From: Sparassis latifolia
Taxonomy: Eukaryota; Basidiomycota; Agaricomycetes; Polyporales; Sparassidaceae
Length of the DNA: 64,000 nucleotides
NCBI GenBank assembly: GCA_018466975.1
Contig: CM031555.1
Span: 3,038,001-3,102,000 of the forward strand
Direction of reading: 5' to 3'
Part shown: positions 22,384-35,100 of the stretch, in pieces
How the letters are laid out: the number at the start of each line of letters is the position of its first letter
Position numbering within the stretch: the first letter of the stretch is position 1
Program-made: the position numbers and the translations under genes
The notes under the pieces: generated by a model
The model's database searches: none
The model's input: only the letters and a program-made list of their open reading frames with translations
Told to the model about the DNA's origin: nothing

Positions 22384-23458
22384 GACGTTGAGCGTATGGC
22401 TAGGAGAGTAGCTGGAGTCCGCGTCTATCAGACGGGGGCCTTTTATCTGACGCTCTCTTGCCCCGACCTGGCACGGTGTGGTGCATCAAGAAGTCTCCCT
22501 TCTGAGCCAGCCACGTACCTAGACGCAAGCGGATCAATCTGTCCCTGATGACATGAACATTCAGATATCGAGAATTCCAGTTGGATAGGCTCACCGACGC
22601 ACCCACACGTGGGGGGTAATGAGGGGAAGAGCCTGCATACACGCGCAGAACGCACCGATGAGTCTGATCCCTTCCTCCGGTTGTATTCCCTGGAGCAGCG
22701 AGGCTCCATAGAGAGCAGACATCCATTCTGTGGGCTCGGCGTACTTAGAGCCGAAATGACAGTAAGTGCACTGTCGACGCCCGCGTTCTGGGTGTTACGT
22801 GTTACGTGCACTTAAGATGGCTTTTCTCCGACAGCACTCTATCATCCGGCTTCTCGAAGGCGTGTTGTGCCCGTCCCACGAAAGGCCACCCTTCCGCGAG
22901 AAATCGCAAACGCGTGTGCCTCAGTTCATTCAGCGAACCTAGTACGCAGGTCAGGCGGAGTTCTTCACTTGCAGGCCTAGCAACTTGGCTGGCAGTAAAC
23001 ATGCGTCGGCGCCAGAGAAGTCCTGGCCAGTCAAAGCATCCGAAAAGTTGCTAGGACATATTCAGAATGTACAGCAAAGATCATATCGATAGGCCCCTCC
23101 AAAAAAATCCGTTCACAGCGCGGACTGCGAAATCAAACGCTCCGGTAATTCAGGTGGGTGGTGGCGCCACCGTGCACGGTGGCGTGCACGGTGGTGCCGC
23201 TCGCGCCCAGGTGTAAGCGGCTAAGGTCCCACCTACCGGGAGCTTTGTTTTGCAGACCGCCCGCCTGCGCACGATTTTTTGACCATGGGCCTAACGATAT
23301 GATCTTTGCTGTAATGCAGTCTTAGGGCCAAGATGAACAGACTGGGAACGAAGCAGAGAGGATGTGTGATGCAGCATTGGCCCGTGCCCGGCCGCATGAA
23401 AGAAGTGTATGCCACTGGATACAAACATTGCCAAACAGGCTGATCCTCCGCTACCACC
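22384..23458. other. Intergenic gap with a GC-rich palindrome
   Basis: No supported gene. A 20-bp perfect palindrome lies at 23165-23184 inside a run of GGTGGC/GCCACC and GTGCAC motifs (23155-23210). The rest holds short frames only and the promoter of the splicing factor gene. Confidence 0.45.
23165..23184. repeat. Perfect 20-bp GC-rich palindrome
   Basis: Both strands read identically across 23165-23184, centred on GTGCAC. A further GTGCACGGTGG repeat follows directly, so alternative hairpins can form. It lies about 275 bp upstream of the SF3B4 start codon. Confidence 0.7.
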
Positions 23459-24714
23459 ATGTCTCGACCTCAAGACGACAGAAATCAAGAAGCGACTGTG
23501 TATTTGGTCAGCATGCGTTTTGTTTTGCGCAAGAAATTCTGTTTGAACAACATCATACAGGGAAATCTCGACGAGCGATGTTCGGACGCGCTCGTTTGGG
23601 AGCTAATGCTGCAAGCTGGTCCCGTCGGTGCGTCAGTGACTTTGTGAGGTTGCACACAGTCACTCAGTATGTCGTTGGCTTACAGTCAATGTCCATTTGC
23701 CCAAGGACCGTATATCTATGGCACATCAAGGCTATGGCTTTTGTGAGTTCTTGACCGAGGAAGATGCGGAATACGCTTGTAAGATTATGAATCAAATCAA
23801 GCTGTGGGGAAAGCCAATAAGGGTTAATAAGGTGCGTCGCGAGGCCTTAAACTACTGTGGTGCGATTGACGTGATGTTCCTCTCCATTTCCGCACTGCTG
23901 TTCCCCGTCTTCCGATAGGCATCTTCGGATAAGAAACAACTCGACGTAGGCGCGAACCTCTTCATCGGAAACCTTGATGAGAACGTGGATGAACGATTAT
24001 TGTACGACACCTTCAGTGCGTTCGGAGTGATGGCAACGACAGCGAAGGTGCGCCACTCCATCTAGCCTGTTCTGCAACACTTCATCTGGCTGCTATGTCT
24101 TGCTGACGATGATGTTTGGGGTGCTGCCCAGATTGCTCGCGACCCTGGAACTGGAAAATCAAAAGGCTATGGCTTCGTCTCATATACAGACTTCGAATCC
24201 TCGGACGCCGCTATCGAGTCTATGAACGGCCAGTTCCTCATGAACAAAGCGATCACCGTTCAATACGCGTTCAAGAAGGACGGCAAGGGCGAGCGGCACG
24301 GTACGCCAGCAGAACGCCTTCTCGCTGCACAAGCCCGGAAAAACAACGCACTCCCCGTCTCCGCGCGTCCCCCGCCCGCGCCCGTGGCCTTCGGCTCCCG
24401 GCCGCCAATGCCCGGTTTCCAAGGGCCATACCAGGGTCAGTTCGCGGGCGCACTCGCACAGCCCCTCCCCGCCTGGATTCACTCCACAGCAGACGATCAT
24501 GCCCCAGGCAATGCCCATGCAGATGTCAGGGATGCCGATGGGCATGCAGCCGCCTCCAAATATGTCAATGTATGCCCCGCAAACGGGCTTTATGCCGCCA
24601 CCTCCTCCTGGGGGCTTCGTACCGCAGGGCATGCCCGGCATGATGCCCGGTATGATGCCGCCCCCTCCCTCTGGTGGTCCCCAGCAGTACATGCCTCCGC
24701 CGGTGCCGATGTGA
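23459..24714 (+). CDS. Splicing factor 3B subunit 4 (SF3B4/SAP49)
   Basis: Exons 23459-23506, 23561-23627, 23686-23831, 23919-24047 and 24132-24714. This U2 snRNP protein has two RRMs and contacts pre-mRNA near the branch point. The N terminus [16 protein letters not shown] starts the first RRM ([16 protein letters not shown]). The second has [16 protein letters not shown] and [16 protein letters not shown], followed by [19 protein letters not shown] family sequence. The C terminus is Pro/Met/Gly-rich ([24 protein letters not shown]). The frame changes at the C run 24467-24470: removing one C joins [13 protein letters not shown]. That is probably an extra base in the sequence. Confidence 0.92.
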
Positions 24715-26761
24715 CAGGTCATTTCTCTCGTGTAATCTTGGTAACGTTGTAGTCTTACTAGTAGTCCTTTGTCAATCACGAGACTTCTTGGTGCTCTGTG
24801 CAGGCTATCTGAACGTGGTGCAGCAAACTCAAGAGGTCGTTTTGGCATGAGCTTGGCGTGCGCGACTTCCTATGGACGAAGTCAAGTGCGCTTTGTGAAC
24901 AGCCGCGGTTGATATTCAATGTATGTCTCTCGCAGCCCTGTCTCAAGGTCGGTCAGCAGGCACAATTGAGTTCAGTGGTTAGCTTGCTATCGCAGTTTTG
25001 TTCCTCGGTCCCGTTCGGCGGTGTTCTCGAATGCTACGCAGAAGCTGGGTCGCCGTTCGGCCAGTCACATTCGGAAATTATCAGTGTGCGTCATACCATC
25101 TGTGAGTGGCACTGCTTCTCTTCTAGGTCAAATCTTTTTAATACTCTGAAGGAACATGGCAACTCATATCACATCAGCGCCAGTGGAAGTTGAGAAGCTC
25201 TGAACTCCGTCTGATATGTTGAGTGCTTCTCTCGCTGCCGGGGTTCCGGCCCTTCGACACCACACAAACCACAGGAAGGCCGTTAACGCGTTTGCCGCTA
25301 TTTACGCGATGAATATCGTTCTAGAGGTCAATAGTCTCGAGGCTGGCTCTCATATCGGTTCAGAAGGAGCGCACTTCGGAGTCCGGACGAGCGTTCCTAA
25401 GTAAAGCTGCGGTACGCCTTATCATGCCGACTTGCAATCTTTGGTTGTCTCCAGTGTGAATTGAGTTATTGCTGCAGCAGGGCCGCAGCCAACTTAATAT
25501 GACACGTCCAGTATTCAGACGCGTTGGCTGTTAGGTGGCTATCGTTGGTTGTCTATACAGGAACCTAGTCATGGTTCCCTGCATTGTCATTATGCAAGAA
25601 CACCTATTAAAGATGCCTCCGTCCACTGGGCGTGACCATACCGTCAGTGCGACACGCTGGGCGGGCCAGATGAGCACGGTAGCGTGCGTTCCTTGCGCCC
25701 GCACAACTTTCGGACAGTCTTCTTGCTCTGATGGTTCTGTTTAAACGCTGAATCATAGCGCCCTCTTCATCATGAGGTCCACAGGAAATTTTCATCGCGC
25801 TCTCTCCATAACGGCGTTCGTATGATAGGATACGCGACCTGCAGACGCCACTCTCGCAGGCGCCTCTGAAGTATATTGCCAGATATCGCCGCTGCTCACG
25901 ATGCATGCGCGCTCCGGGATCGGTCTGTTAATGCCAATTGCATCGACCTCGGGCCATGTGCTTCTCTGCAGTGTGACAATTATTTGCGTCGGTCAAAGTT
26001 CTGTTGTGGAATGGACTGTTCGTCATGACAAGCCTCCGGCCTTGTCTGTCTTGAACGTTTGAACCCTCCCCAGGCTGGTGTGTTCCTTCAGTTCCTTGTC
26101 TTCCTGAGGCCTGGTTATTGTCCTTGAGGGTGGGACTCCACTTTTGTTGTCGCACAATTGCAGTTTGATCGGCATCCGACGATTGGCTTCGCAGGTATGG
26201 AGTGCAGAACGGTGAGTTGGCGCAATACTTTCCTCGATCAAGATTCAGCCGTTGGAAATGCTCGGTGATTTCTCCGCTGAATTAATATGGTAAGAGGTGT
26301 GCTCAGGCCCGCACACGCGAACGCAACAAGAGGTTGACGAGGGAAAAATATATTATCACGGCTTGTGTACTCATTCTGCGGACTACCATCATCTGCATAT
26401 GAATCGCACAGAAGTATTTAGCACGCCCACTTCCTCATTGCAGTCACCTACTGTAGGCTTGCTTCTGGCGGTGGAGTATGCGAAATGTCGACTCCTAGGG
26501 TACACATTCGCTCCGACGCGGTGGATGTCTCGACGGCAGGTAGTAGGTTACGCGATACTATGCCATTTACCGTATCGTTCTTCACCAAATTTTTCCTCTA
26601 AACTGAGTTCAACGTTAACCGATGTGCTATTAAATGTAGCATTCCACGCACGATGCAAAGTAGAAACTGGAGACGACTCCAGCGGGTACAACCAACTGTC
26701 AGTATCTTGCAATAGTGCGGCAAGGACCACCCAACCGTTGTTTACAACTCCCGGCTGTTCC
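24715..26761. other. Large intergenic gap
   Basis: About 2 kb contain only short frames (for example 24858-25193, 25216-25404, 25607-25906 on the minus strand and 26297-26953) with no recognisable domain or consistent intron pattern. It includes the 3' ends of the convergent SF3B4 and Rpp20 genes. No repeat or element was recognised. Confidence 0.4.
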
Positions 26762-27756
26762 TCACACAGTCTCCATCTCGTCTTCTCTCACCACGATCGG
26801 CGCGGGCCCACTGTCTCCAACGGTATTCTGCCTGCCTGCCTTCCCATTCTTTTTCCCCCTTCTCCCAGCGCCAGGATTCCCACCAGCAGCACCGACAGTG
26901 TCTGCGGCCTGGTACCCTCCTCCCTTCCCCTTCCTCTTATTCTTCCCCTTTAACACCTCGTCTACCCCGTTGCCGATCTTGATGACTACACTCACCGTCG
27001 ACTTCCCGCGTGTTCGGTACGAGATATCTTCGTCCTCGTCTTCGGGAATCAGCTCGTCCTGTACCTCGACGGTGCCCGTCAGGATCTCTGTGTGCACTTC
27101 GTCTGGGGGGAAGGGCAGGATAGAGGGGAGCGAGACCGTGAGCAGCATTAGGTGGGGTATTGCCGCACCCATCGCGCTCAGGTGAAGATTTTTGTACCTA
27201 CGTACACGATCAGCTGCGGTAGCACAAGCGTTTAGGTCTCGAACACACACCCGTCTTTCAGGATCACGTCCTTACACCGCCGTAAATACCCTCCCAGTGG
27301 TGTATGACGCGTGATGCATATATAGTTCTTTCCCTCTGTGTGCGCAGAGCGTGGCCCTGTCGCAGATACGGACGTTGGGACCGTCGGGAATGGTCGCGGT
27401 GGTACAAGCTTCCTGATTTTGTGCGTCGACGGGTCCGCGCCACCTTTCCCAGTATCCTTGCGTGTAGTAGTGTCGGTGTCCTTGGCCTTTCCCTTCCCTT
27501 TGTCTGCAGCATCTGTCCGAGACGCTTCCCCGTTCGCGCCTTGCACAGGCCTGGCTGCGGCTAATGTTCCGCTGTCAGCTTCAAGTCTGTCGGTTTCGAG
27601 TTCCACTGTTTGTCCCGAGGTGCTCGGACCGCCCGTACGTGGCGCAGGATTAGTGGCCTCTGTTCTGAGTCGTTTGGAAGGTCCGGCTTCGTCGTCCGCC
27701 GGTTCGAGTCTACGTTTCTGAGCGGCTGGCCTGCGTGACGGCTCCGACGAACTCAT
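26762..27756 (-). CDS. POP7: RNase P/MRP subunit Rpp20/Pop7 (Alba fold)
   Basis: Exons 27756-27251 and 27197-26762, 313 aa. The N-terminal ~110 residues are a Ser/Pro/Thr/Lys-rich disordered extension with a KRRLEP nuclear-type basic patch. The Alba domain begins at about YICITRHTPLGGYLRRC, continues across the intron with DGYKNLHLSAMGAAIPHLM, and has the Rpp20 hallmark LTGTVEVQDELIPEDEDED followed by KSTVSVVIKIG. The C terminus is a basic, Gly-rich tail (KGKNKRKGKGGGY). The protein binds the catalytic RNA with Pop6 in tRNA 5' processing. It is much longer than human Rpp20 (140 aa) because of the two disordered tails. Confidence 0.88.
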
Positions 27757-28019
27757 ACTTGAGTCAATTGTCCAGAGGTGTAGTTTTCAAAAGGGAATAA
27801 GCATGGTAAGATGGGCGCTATTGTCCTGATTTGGAGTTATCTAATGCAAGATAACCAGTTATCGGTGGCAGATACATACATAGATAATCTGCATGATCGC
27901 CTAGAGACCAGAGAAATTTTGAGAGCTGTGTCTGTCTCTCCACCACCATCTTCATCCCCTTCCTGTTTTTGTTTCTCCCGGTCCATATCCTCTAGAGAGA
28001 ACACGAAAATTTAGCGAAA
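27757..28019. promoter_or_regulatory. Bidirectional promoter of POP7 and eRF1
   Basis: Only 263 bp separate the two divergent start codons. The eRF1 leader near 27930-28000 has a CT-rich stretch (ctccaccaccatcttcatcc), common just before fungal transcription starts. No TATA box is evident on either side. Confidence 0.5.
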
Positions 28020-29600
28020 ATGAGTCAGGACCAGGCTGAGCAGAACATTCAGATGTGGAAGGTCAAGAAGCTCATCAAGAGCCTTGACGCCGCCAGGGGG
28101 TGCGCCGTCGTCGTCCGCTCACTCGTCCCGCAGGTGCTCATCGCGCGCGCAGTGCCGGCACGTCCATGATCAGCCTGATTATGCCCCCAAAGGCGCGCTC
28201 GATTCCGCCTGATCTCGCCTGATCTGCTCACCCCATGTCTCACAGGACCAAATTTCGCGTATTTCCGCGATGCTGACGCAGGAGTACGGCACCGCGTCTA
28301 ACATCAAGTCTCGCGTGAACAGGCTGTCCGTGCTTGCAGCGATCACAAGCACCCAGCAGCGCCTGAAGTTGTACAATCGCGTACCACCCAACGGGCTCGT
28401 CCTCTTCGTCGGCACCATCCTCACAGACGAAGGCAAGGAAAAGAAGGTCTCCTTCGACTTCGAACCACACAAGCCTATCAATACGTATGTAACCCTGTGT
28501 ATCTGCTGTCTGCGCGCCGCCGACCGCATGTTCAGATCTCTGTACCTTTGCGACAATAAGTTCCACACGGAGGCGCTCCAAGAGCTGCTCGAGTCCGACT
28601 CCAAGTTCGGTTTCATAGTCATGGACGGCAATGGCACGCTCTTCGGCACCGTCGCGGGCAACACGCGCGAGGTCATTCACAAATTCACCGTCGACCTCCC
28701 AAAGAAGCACGGCCGCGGTGGACAGTCAGCCCTCCGTTTTGCGCGTCTGCGCGACGAGAAGCGTCACAACTACGTCCGCAAAGTCGCGGAGCTCGCCGTC
28801 CAGCATTTTATCACGAACGATAAGGTCAACGTGACCGGGCTGGTGCTCGCGGGAAGCGCGGATTTCAAGACGGAGCTTAGCCAGAGTGACATGTTCGATC
28901 TGCGGTTGGTGGCCAAGATCATCAAGGTGGTTGATGTAAGCTACGGCGGAGAAAACGGTTTCAACCAGGTGCGAAACATGTGCATTGATACTACAAGTAG
29001 AGGCCGCTCATTCACATTGCAGGCAATCGAACTCGCAGCCGAGTCACTCGCAAACGTCAAGTTCGTGCAAGAGAAGAAACTGATCCAAAAGTACTTCGAT
29101 GAGATCAGTCAAGACACTGGCAAGTACTGCTTCGGTATTGACGATACCTTGAGGGCTCTAGAGATGGGTGCCGTCGAGACACTGATCGTGTGGGAGAATT
29201 TGGACGTTACTCGTTATGTCCTCCGCAACGCTGCAGGTGGTACGTGCTTCGGCCCTCGTTTGCTCTGGATCGATGTCTTACAACCACCTCAGAGGATATC
29301 GTTATTTTCGCAAACAAAGAACAAGAGAAGGACCGCGAAATATTCCTGGATAAGTCGACCGGGGTGGAGATGGAGCAATCGTTGGAGCCGCAGTCGCTGC
29401 TCGAGTGGTTCGCGGAGAAGTACAAGGAGTTCGGTGCGAACCTCGAATTCGTGACGAACCGGTCGCAGGAGGGTGCACAGTTCGTCAAGGGCTTTGGCGG
29501 CATCGGCGGGCTACTCCGGTACAAACTCGACTTCACAAACCTCTCAAGCGTCGACGATGACGACGAGGACGAGTTCTACAACGACGACGAAGCTATCTGA
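28020..29600 (+). CDS. SUP45: Peptide chain release factor eRF1
   Basis: Six exons (28020-28099, 28153-28192, 28246-28484, 28536-28968, 29023-29236, 29293-29600) give 437 aa, the usual eRF1 length. eRF1 recognises all three stop codons and triggers peptide release. Motifs are TASNIKS (stop-codon reading), YLCDNKF, and [13 protein letters not shown], whose GGQ acts in the peptidyl transferase centre, then an eRF3-binding C domain with [12 protein letters not shown] and [18 protein letters not shown] and an acidic tail. The second intron (28193-28245) has a GC donor (CCAAAG then gcgcgc) with a normal AG acceptor. No GT alternative keeps the conserved PPKDQISRIS sequence. Confidence 0.97.
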
Positions 29601-30271
29601 CTTACGTGGAGGCTCCGTGTTGGAGCCCTATCCGGCTTGGGCACGCCGGGTGGGGCGGAGGGGCGCGGCGGGCCGGGCGTTGTGTGCTTGGGACGTCCGG
29701 TGGGGGTTCGGGAGGTATTTGACTCGAGGCAAGGCGACGAGGGTGGCGACAAGAAAGGAATACCAGCAGGTCATGAGAAATCGGTGCTTACTGGTGATGG
29801 AAGTACTTCTTGCAATATGGAGATGAGCGGGTGTGGACGCGTATGGAGGGCTAAGTGTGGGTTCAGCGGGGATATTGTGATTCACGACCGAGTGACCCCC
29901 GAAGGTACGTCTCCCCAGTACAGTGGTTTTGCCCCACGATAATTGACATGTGGTTGGGTTCGCCAGGTGTCACTGTTATTGCAGCCCAAGTTCTGTATTA
30001 GTCTTTGTCCGTGTAATACTGTTGTCGCTGTAATCACAATTCTGTTGTATGTGCCAAGGTGTCATTGTGTGTGTGCTGTGCGAACGCAATGCAACTGCCT
30101 TTCGCAACGACAACTGCTTGCGTACGAGGCATGGTGACCTTGTTCCATCTAACGGACAATCCTGAGCTTGCTAACGTGTTAACTGCAAAGCGTACAATGT
30201 GACGCCCAGAAATTAGTGATACATCAACTAGAATACAGTCCCATAGGCCTCCACTTCTACATTCGTCTTCG
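29601..30271. other. Convergent 3' gap
   Basis: This lies between the stop codons of eRF1 and the phosducin-like gene. Short frames only; it presumably holds both 3' UTRs. Confidence 0.45.
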
Positions 30272-31274
30272 TCAAAGGTCAAACTCAAATTCCGAGTCCG
30301 AATCTTCCTCCCGCTGAGTCAGCCTAATGTTCTTGCCCGAATGCACGTTCGTCATGGTTGCCGCCGAACGCATCCTGTCTGAAAGCGAGTCGCCCGAATC
30401 CTCATCGTCTGGCTCGTCGTCGTCCGAGTTGCTGTCACGGCTACGCTCGCTGCGTAGACCGTGCTGCTGCTCCGGGGTTATCGCACCACCAAGGATCAGG
30501 ACGGCTTCCAGCTCTGCGATACGTATAGAATACTGTCAGGTTATAATTATGAACGTCATACCTTCAATTTTCCGCTCGCGATCCCCGCCCCATGCGACGA
30601 TTTGGTTCAGTACGTCGCCATTGCGGTAGATGATGAACATCGGGATCCGTGCGTCGGGGAGGTTGGCGATGCACTTGTCTCCAACGATGGATACGAACTT
30701 CGTGTGTGGATGACGCTGGGCTAGTATCCTGACGTGCTGTACCGCACTGTCGCTACGAGGGATCCTGAGATACCATCGTATGAGTACCAAAACGCACGCA
30801 CACGCGTGCACGAGAATCGAAGTAACGGGATGACATACCCGTCCTTGTACAGGAAACACACCACGCCGGTGCCATTTCCCTCGCCCTCCGGACTTCCATC
30901 GTCGTTCACCTTGCTCGCCTCTGTCACCTCCCTGGTATAATCATCGCGCCCGATGGGGTACACCCGTCCATACGGCGCCTTTTGGTACCGGCGCAGCTCG
31001 GAAAGGCGCTGCCTCCTCAGGGTCTCGACCATCCGCTCCGTTTCATCGTCTCCAGCATTTTCACCAAACTGCTTGAGCTCTTTCGCGGTCAGCCCTTCTA
31101 TCTTCTCTCGCGTGGTTGGGGAGGCGGTGAGGGCGCTCGCTTCTCAGGCTCGCGCGGGGGAAGGATGCCATGCTTCCGGAGGATGTCGTTGCTGAGCAGA
31201 GAAGTATCGGCGACGACCAATGGATAATCTGGACTTGCTTACAATTCGGTGTCTTCGTTTGGGTTCACCGACAT
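30272..31274 (-). CDS. Phosducin-like protein (PLP2/PDCL3 type)
   Basis: Exons 31274-31243, 31191-30839, 30764-30562 and 30513-30272. These thioredoxin-fold proteins are co-chaperones of the CCT chaperonin in actin and tubulin folding. The start NPNEDTEFNDILRKHGILPPRE is the family signature. MVETLRRQRLSELRR, GRVYPIGRDDYTREVTEAS and a thioredoxin-like core follow (VVCFLYKDGIPRS, FVSIVGDKCIANLPDARIPMF). The tail is acidic and ends DSDSEFEFDL. The second exon is off by one base at the run opposite 31131-31133; one more C gives a continuous frame into TTREKIEGLTAKELK. Confidence 0.85.
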
Positions 31275-32126
31275 AGTGTTGAGAGTAAGATGGAAAAGGT
31301 ATCGGGAGAAAAGCGTGCGCAGTGCGGGCGTACTGTCAAGTCGACGTGCCACAGATAACAAACAACAGCAAAGTTAAGAATCTAGATCGAGCTCGATGAT
31401 GATAACGCTGCCTGGTTGATTCTCGCCACAGTCAGGAACGGCGAGCAAGCTCCTGAGCAGGCCAGATAGTACCCCTGCAATGGGCAGATTCCTGCAACAG
31501 AATTAAAGGGAACGTTCGTTGAGTGCTTGATGTTCAACAACTACACCTTCTATATCCGGCTGTAAGTGTGGTGCGGAGTTTAAAAACTCCAGTCAGTACG
31601 CTTGTGTACGAGAGCAAGCCTGAATTTAGTTAAAAAAACAAACATGCCTTTTTTCAGCGGTTCGGAATGCCAGGTGGAGAAAGAGCTCCTCGCTGTAATA
31701 GCGTGTATGTCGAGAGAAGATTTATGCCAGAAATTTGGAATGGTGGCTTGTGCCACCCCGACGTTATTTGCACCTTTCGTACATCCCACAAACAAGAGGT
31801 AATGTTTGGATTTCTACCTATGACGCAAGGGCGAGGCGTATGTATGCTACTACACTCATACTGTGTTATCTTGTTTAAACCACTCATCCTGAATGTGATG
31901 TGCTCATATCACAATTCCGATCGCAGTTTCAATTTTCCACTGGTGTACACAACGCATGCAGTGATTAGGTGCTATGAAACGTGAGTAGAACTACAGAAGT
32001 GGGGTGATCGATACATATGGTTGGTATACTGAACAAACATTGTTTTGGATTGAAGGTCGAAAAGCACCTTACAGAGTCTGTTCTCTCGCCCAGGAAACGT
32101 GTCAGAGAACGAAGAGCACAGGCCAA
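31275..32126. other. Intergenic gap
   Basis: Short frames at 31602-31984 and on the minus strand have no recognisable motif. It includes the promoter of the phosducin-like gene and the 3' UTR of the Dicer gene. Confidence 0.4.
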
Positions 32127-35100
32127 TTAATCTTCGACTTGCATCAAGTCCTCCACCTCCCGCTCGTCGCTCAGCACGATGAGGTCGTCCTCGTCTTCGC
32201 TTGTAGAATCATCATCTTCCAGGTCTTCCCGCGGAATGCCCGAAACGCCGCTGAGCTCATCCTGGATAATGTGTGCAAGAGTAGCGAAACCCTCTTCCGT
32301 CTCGTCGTCCAGTGTCGTCTTCTCGGTGATTTCTACAGGCTCAACTGCAGGCTTGACCTCCGTCTCAGCCTTGCCACAATCGCAAATAGTCCGCAAGTAT
32401 TGCGGCGAAGCGGTATCGTCAAGAATAATACGGGCGCGTTCGGCGGCAAGTCCCTTCGACAAAGATAGATTGGGCGCCGTTATGGGACCCACGACAACAA
32501 TGTCGTGCACGATGACAGAGATGCTGTCGTTGCGCTTGGCCTCAAGGCGACTTTGGGATTTTCTAGCAATAGCACAAGATGATCAGAGTGTATTCTTATC
32601 GTGAGTCCTTCGATGCTCACCGGAAGCTTATCTTCCTACATCCCGACTGCGCCACCCAGACCATAAGTTCTGAGACAGGATCCCTGGGGAGGTCTGGCGA
32701 CAACACGACGAGCAGTTCTTCAAGCACTGTTTCAGTGATAGCGGCCGCTTTCTCAAAATTCCAGTCTGTATCCACCAGGACCGCACCGAGGACGCTCTCG
32801 AGAACATCGCTGATGGCCTTCGGTGGATCCTGTTTCCACGCATTGTTGATCATGTCCGCGCCCGAGATCTCCTCCAATACGGGCACATACTTGCTGATGG
32901 CGATGCTGAGCTCAACGTTGTTGACGAGCAGGAGTTTGTGCAGTCCCAGACGCTTGACGGCGACAGACGCGAGCGATGGAGCGCAGACGGCGCGGGAGCG
33001 TGCCCATGAAAGTTGGCCAGAAGTAGCCTGAGGGAACTTGTCGAATAGATATTGCATAACGACTAGGTCAATGAGCGCTGTAACCAGGTCAGTTAGACAT
33101 TGGCCGGTCAGACGGAAATCGCGCACCATCTCCGAGGAATTCTAACCGTTGGTACGAACAGCAGTCCGTGGATCCAAATGAAGGATGTGTCACCGCTTCA
33201 AGCAGCAGGTGCCCATGCCGGAAACTGTAGCCCAGTACCTCTTGCAAGTCCGCAAACAGTGCAGACACCGCAGTGTGAGGCATACGGCCACCATATCGCT
33301 CATTCCAAGGCGACGTACCACCAAAGCTCAGCCCGAGAGCCGTACCTGCGCGGAGCGCCATGGGTATACCGCCTGTCGCGAAGCTCGCTCCAAGGGTAGC
33401 TTCCATGCAGTCCTGTAAACTGCGCCGAGGGATGTGCCTGGGGGAATATCGGTGCGGCTCGGCGGAGGATGGGTCGACAGAGGGCGGAAGCGTGTGTCTC
33501 CAAAAGCGCATACTTTGCGTCTCTCCAGAGAGATACCGCTCTAGCCCGTGCTCCTTTGCGCGCGCGAGTAGCGTTCGGTTTGCCACAGACTTCCGCCGCA
33601 ACATGTCCAGCTGGCCTTCATGTCGATGTGGGAACTTGTTGTACAGATGGACAACGGAGCTAAGCTTCAGGACCGAGTCACCCAGTGTCTCCAGCCGCTG
33701 GTTACTGAATCCCGCGTTGGCGCTGGGAAGGGTGAGTGCTTGCACCATGAGGTCGTCCATAATAGGCGGGAGACCTAGCTCTGCACGAGCTGCACGAGCA
33801 CGGTACAGATCGGAAACACGGTGACACAGCTCTGGCAGAACATGAAATGTGCGATACACATCCTCCGATATCTCTGCCCACTGTGCCAACGCCATGGGAT
33901 AGAAGATACTAGACTGCTGTTTCTTCGTTGGGGCATCCACTGTAACAGGCCCATTATCCAACGAATAGATGCAAGATGTATGCCTAAAGTAGGGGGTTCC
34001 CTCGACAACAGGGCCGTCGGCCGGGATGTCCGGGACAACCTCCTTTCTCGTATATTTGTGCTGCCAAAATTCTCGGTAAGTGGGGAACGCGGCCTCCCGT
34101 GAGCCCTGCGGGGGTGTAGACTTGGGAGACATGTCAGTTCGGATGCCCTTCAAGAGCAGTGCTCGGCCAGGCTCCTTCGTGCACATAACGAGCACATGCC
34201 TGTAGTCCTGCTCGGTGATACCGGACCAGTCGTACGCACCGTACGGATGTGCAACCGCACGGTCGATCGCATCGAAGTCCGGCTTCATCGCATGAGTAAT
34301 AGGGACTAGGTAGCACGTCATTGGAAGAGTGATCCCTCTTCCAGTGACGCACCACCAAAGGCCCATTCTCATGAAGTCCTCCATGGCACGCCTCTGTCTC
34401 CACTCATCCTGCGTATCGAACTCGAGCAGCTGCCCTTCGCCGGTGCTCACAAAGGTACCGCTGCAGACGAGTTCCACCGGCGGAAGTAGAGTGCCGGTGA
34501 TTAGACCAGCTGTAGGACGACCATCGAGGTAGACGACGTGCAAGTACTGCACGGCGCCTCGCGTCCACGGATCGCGGACTTGAACCTCCATCATCTCCGG
34601 CACTCTGCTGACGTCTTGGATAGGCCGACCATCTGGATCCTCGTTGTCACTACCAGTGACGCTCTGAGCAGGCAGGAGGTAGTCATCGAAGACGTTGAGC
34701 GCATGTAGTTCCTTGACAGCGAGGAAAGCGACAGCTCGCTTCGCCTCCTTCTTAGAACGCTTCTCTGGCCCTGTGTAGACCAGATGTTTATGCGGCAACG
34801 GTAGGGTAGAAGGAAGGTGGAGAGTAGACGTGAAGTCGCCAGAATACCGAGGCAGGAACGTCGGTGTGAACCTGTCATGTGGAACGAGCGAACAGAGGTG
34901 GTTGAGAAGACCGATTGCGCCGTTGTATGTGAGCACGGCGCCCGTAGTGGGAACAACGTATCTCTCCCTTTCAGCGAGATCATCAGGGTCATCGCGCTCC
35001 TCCTCTTCACCTTCTTCCATCGTAATCTGTGCTTTGCTGTCGCGTGACTGATACACAAGACGCAGTTGCGGCTCGCTCTCATGAAAGGCCTTGTAACGAG

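Noticed and set aside
24715..26761. Search for a metabolic or defence gene in the 2-kb gap
   Set aside because: All frames are short, none joins to another across plausible GT-AG sites, and no known motif was seen.
27680..27720. T-loop-like sequence (ggttcgagtct) suggesting a tRNA
   Set aside because: It lies inside the coding exon of POP7, and no acceptor stem or anticodon arm can be built around it.
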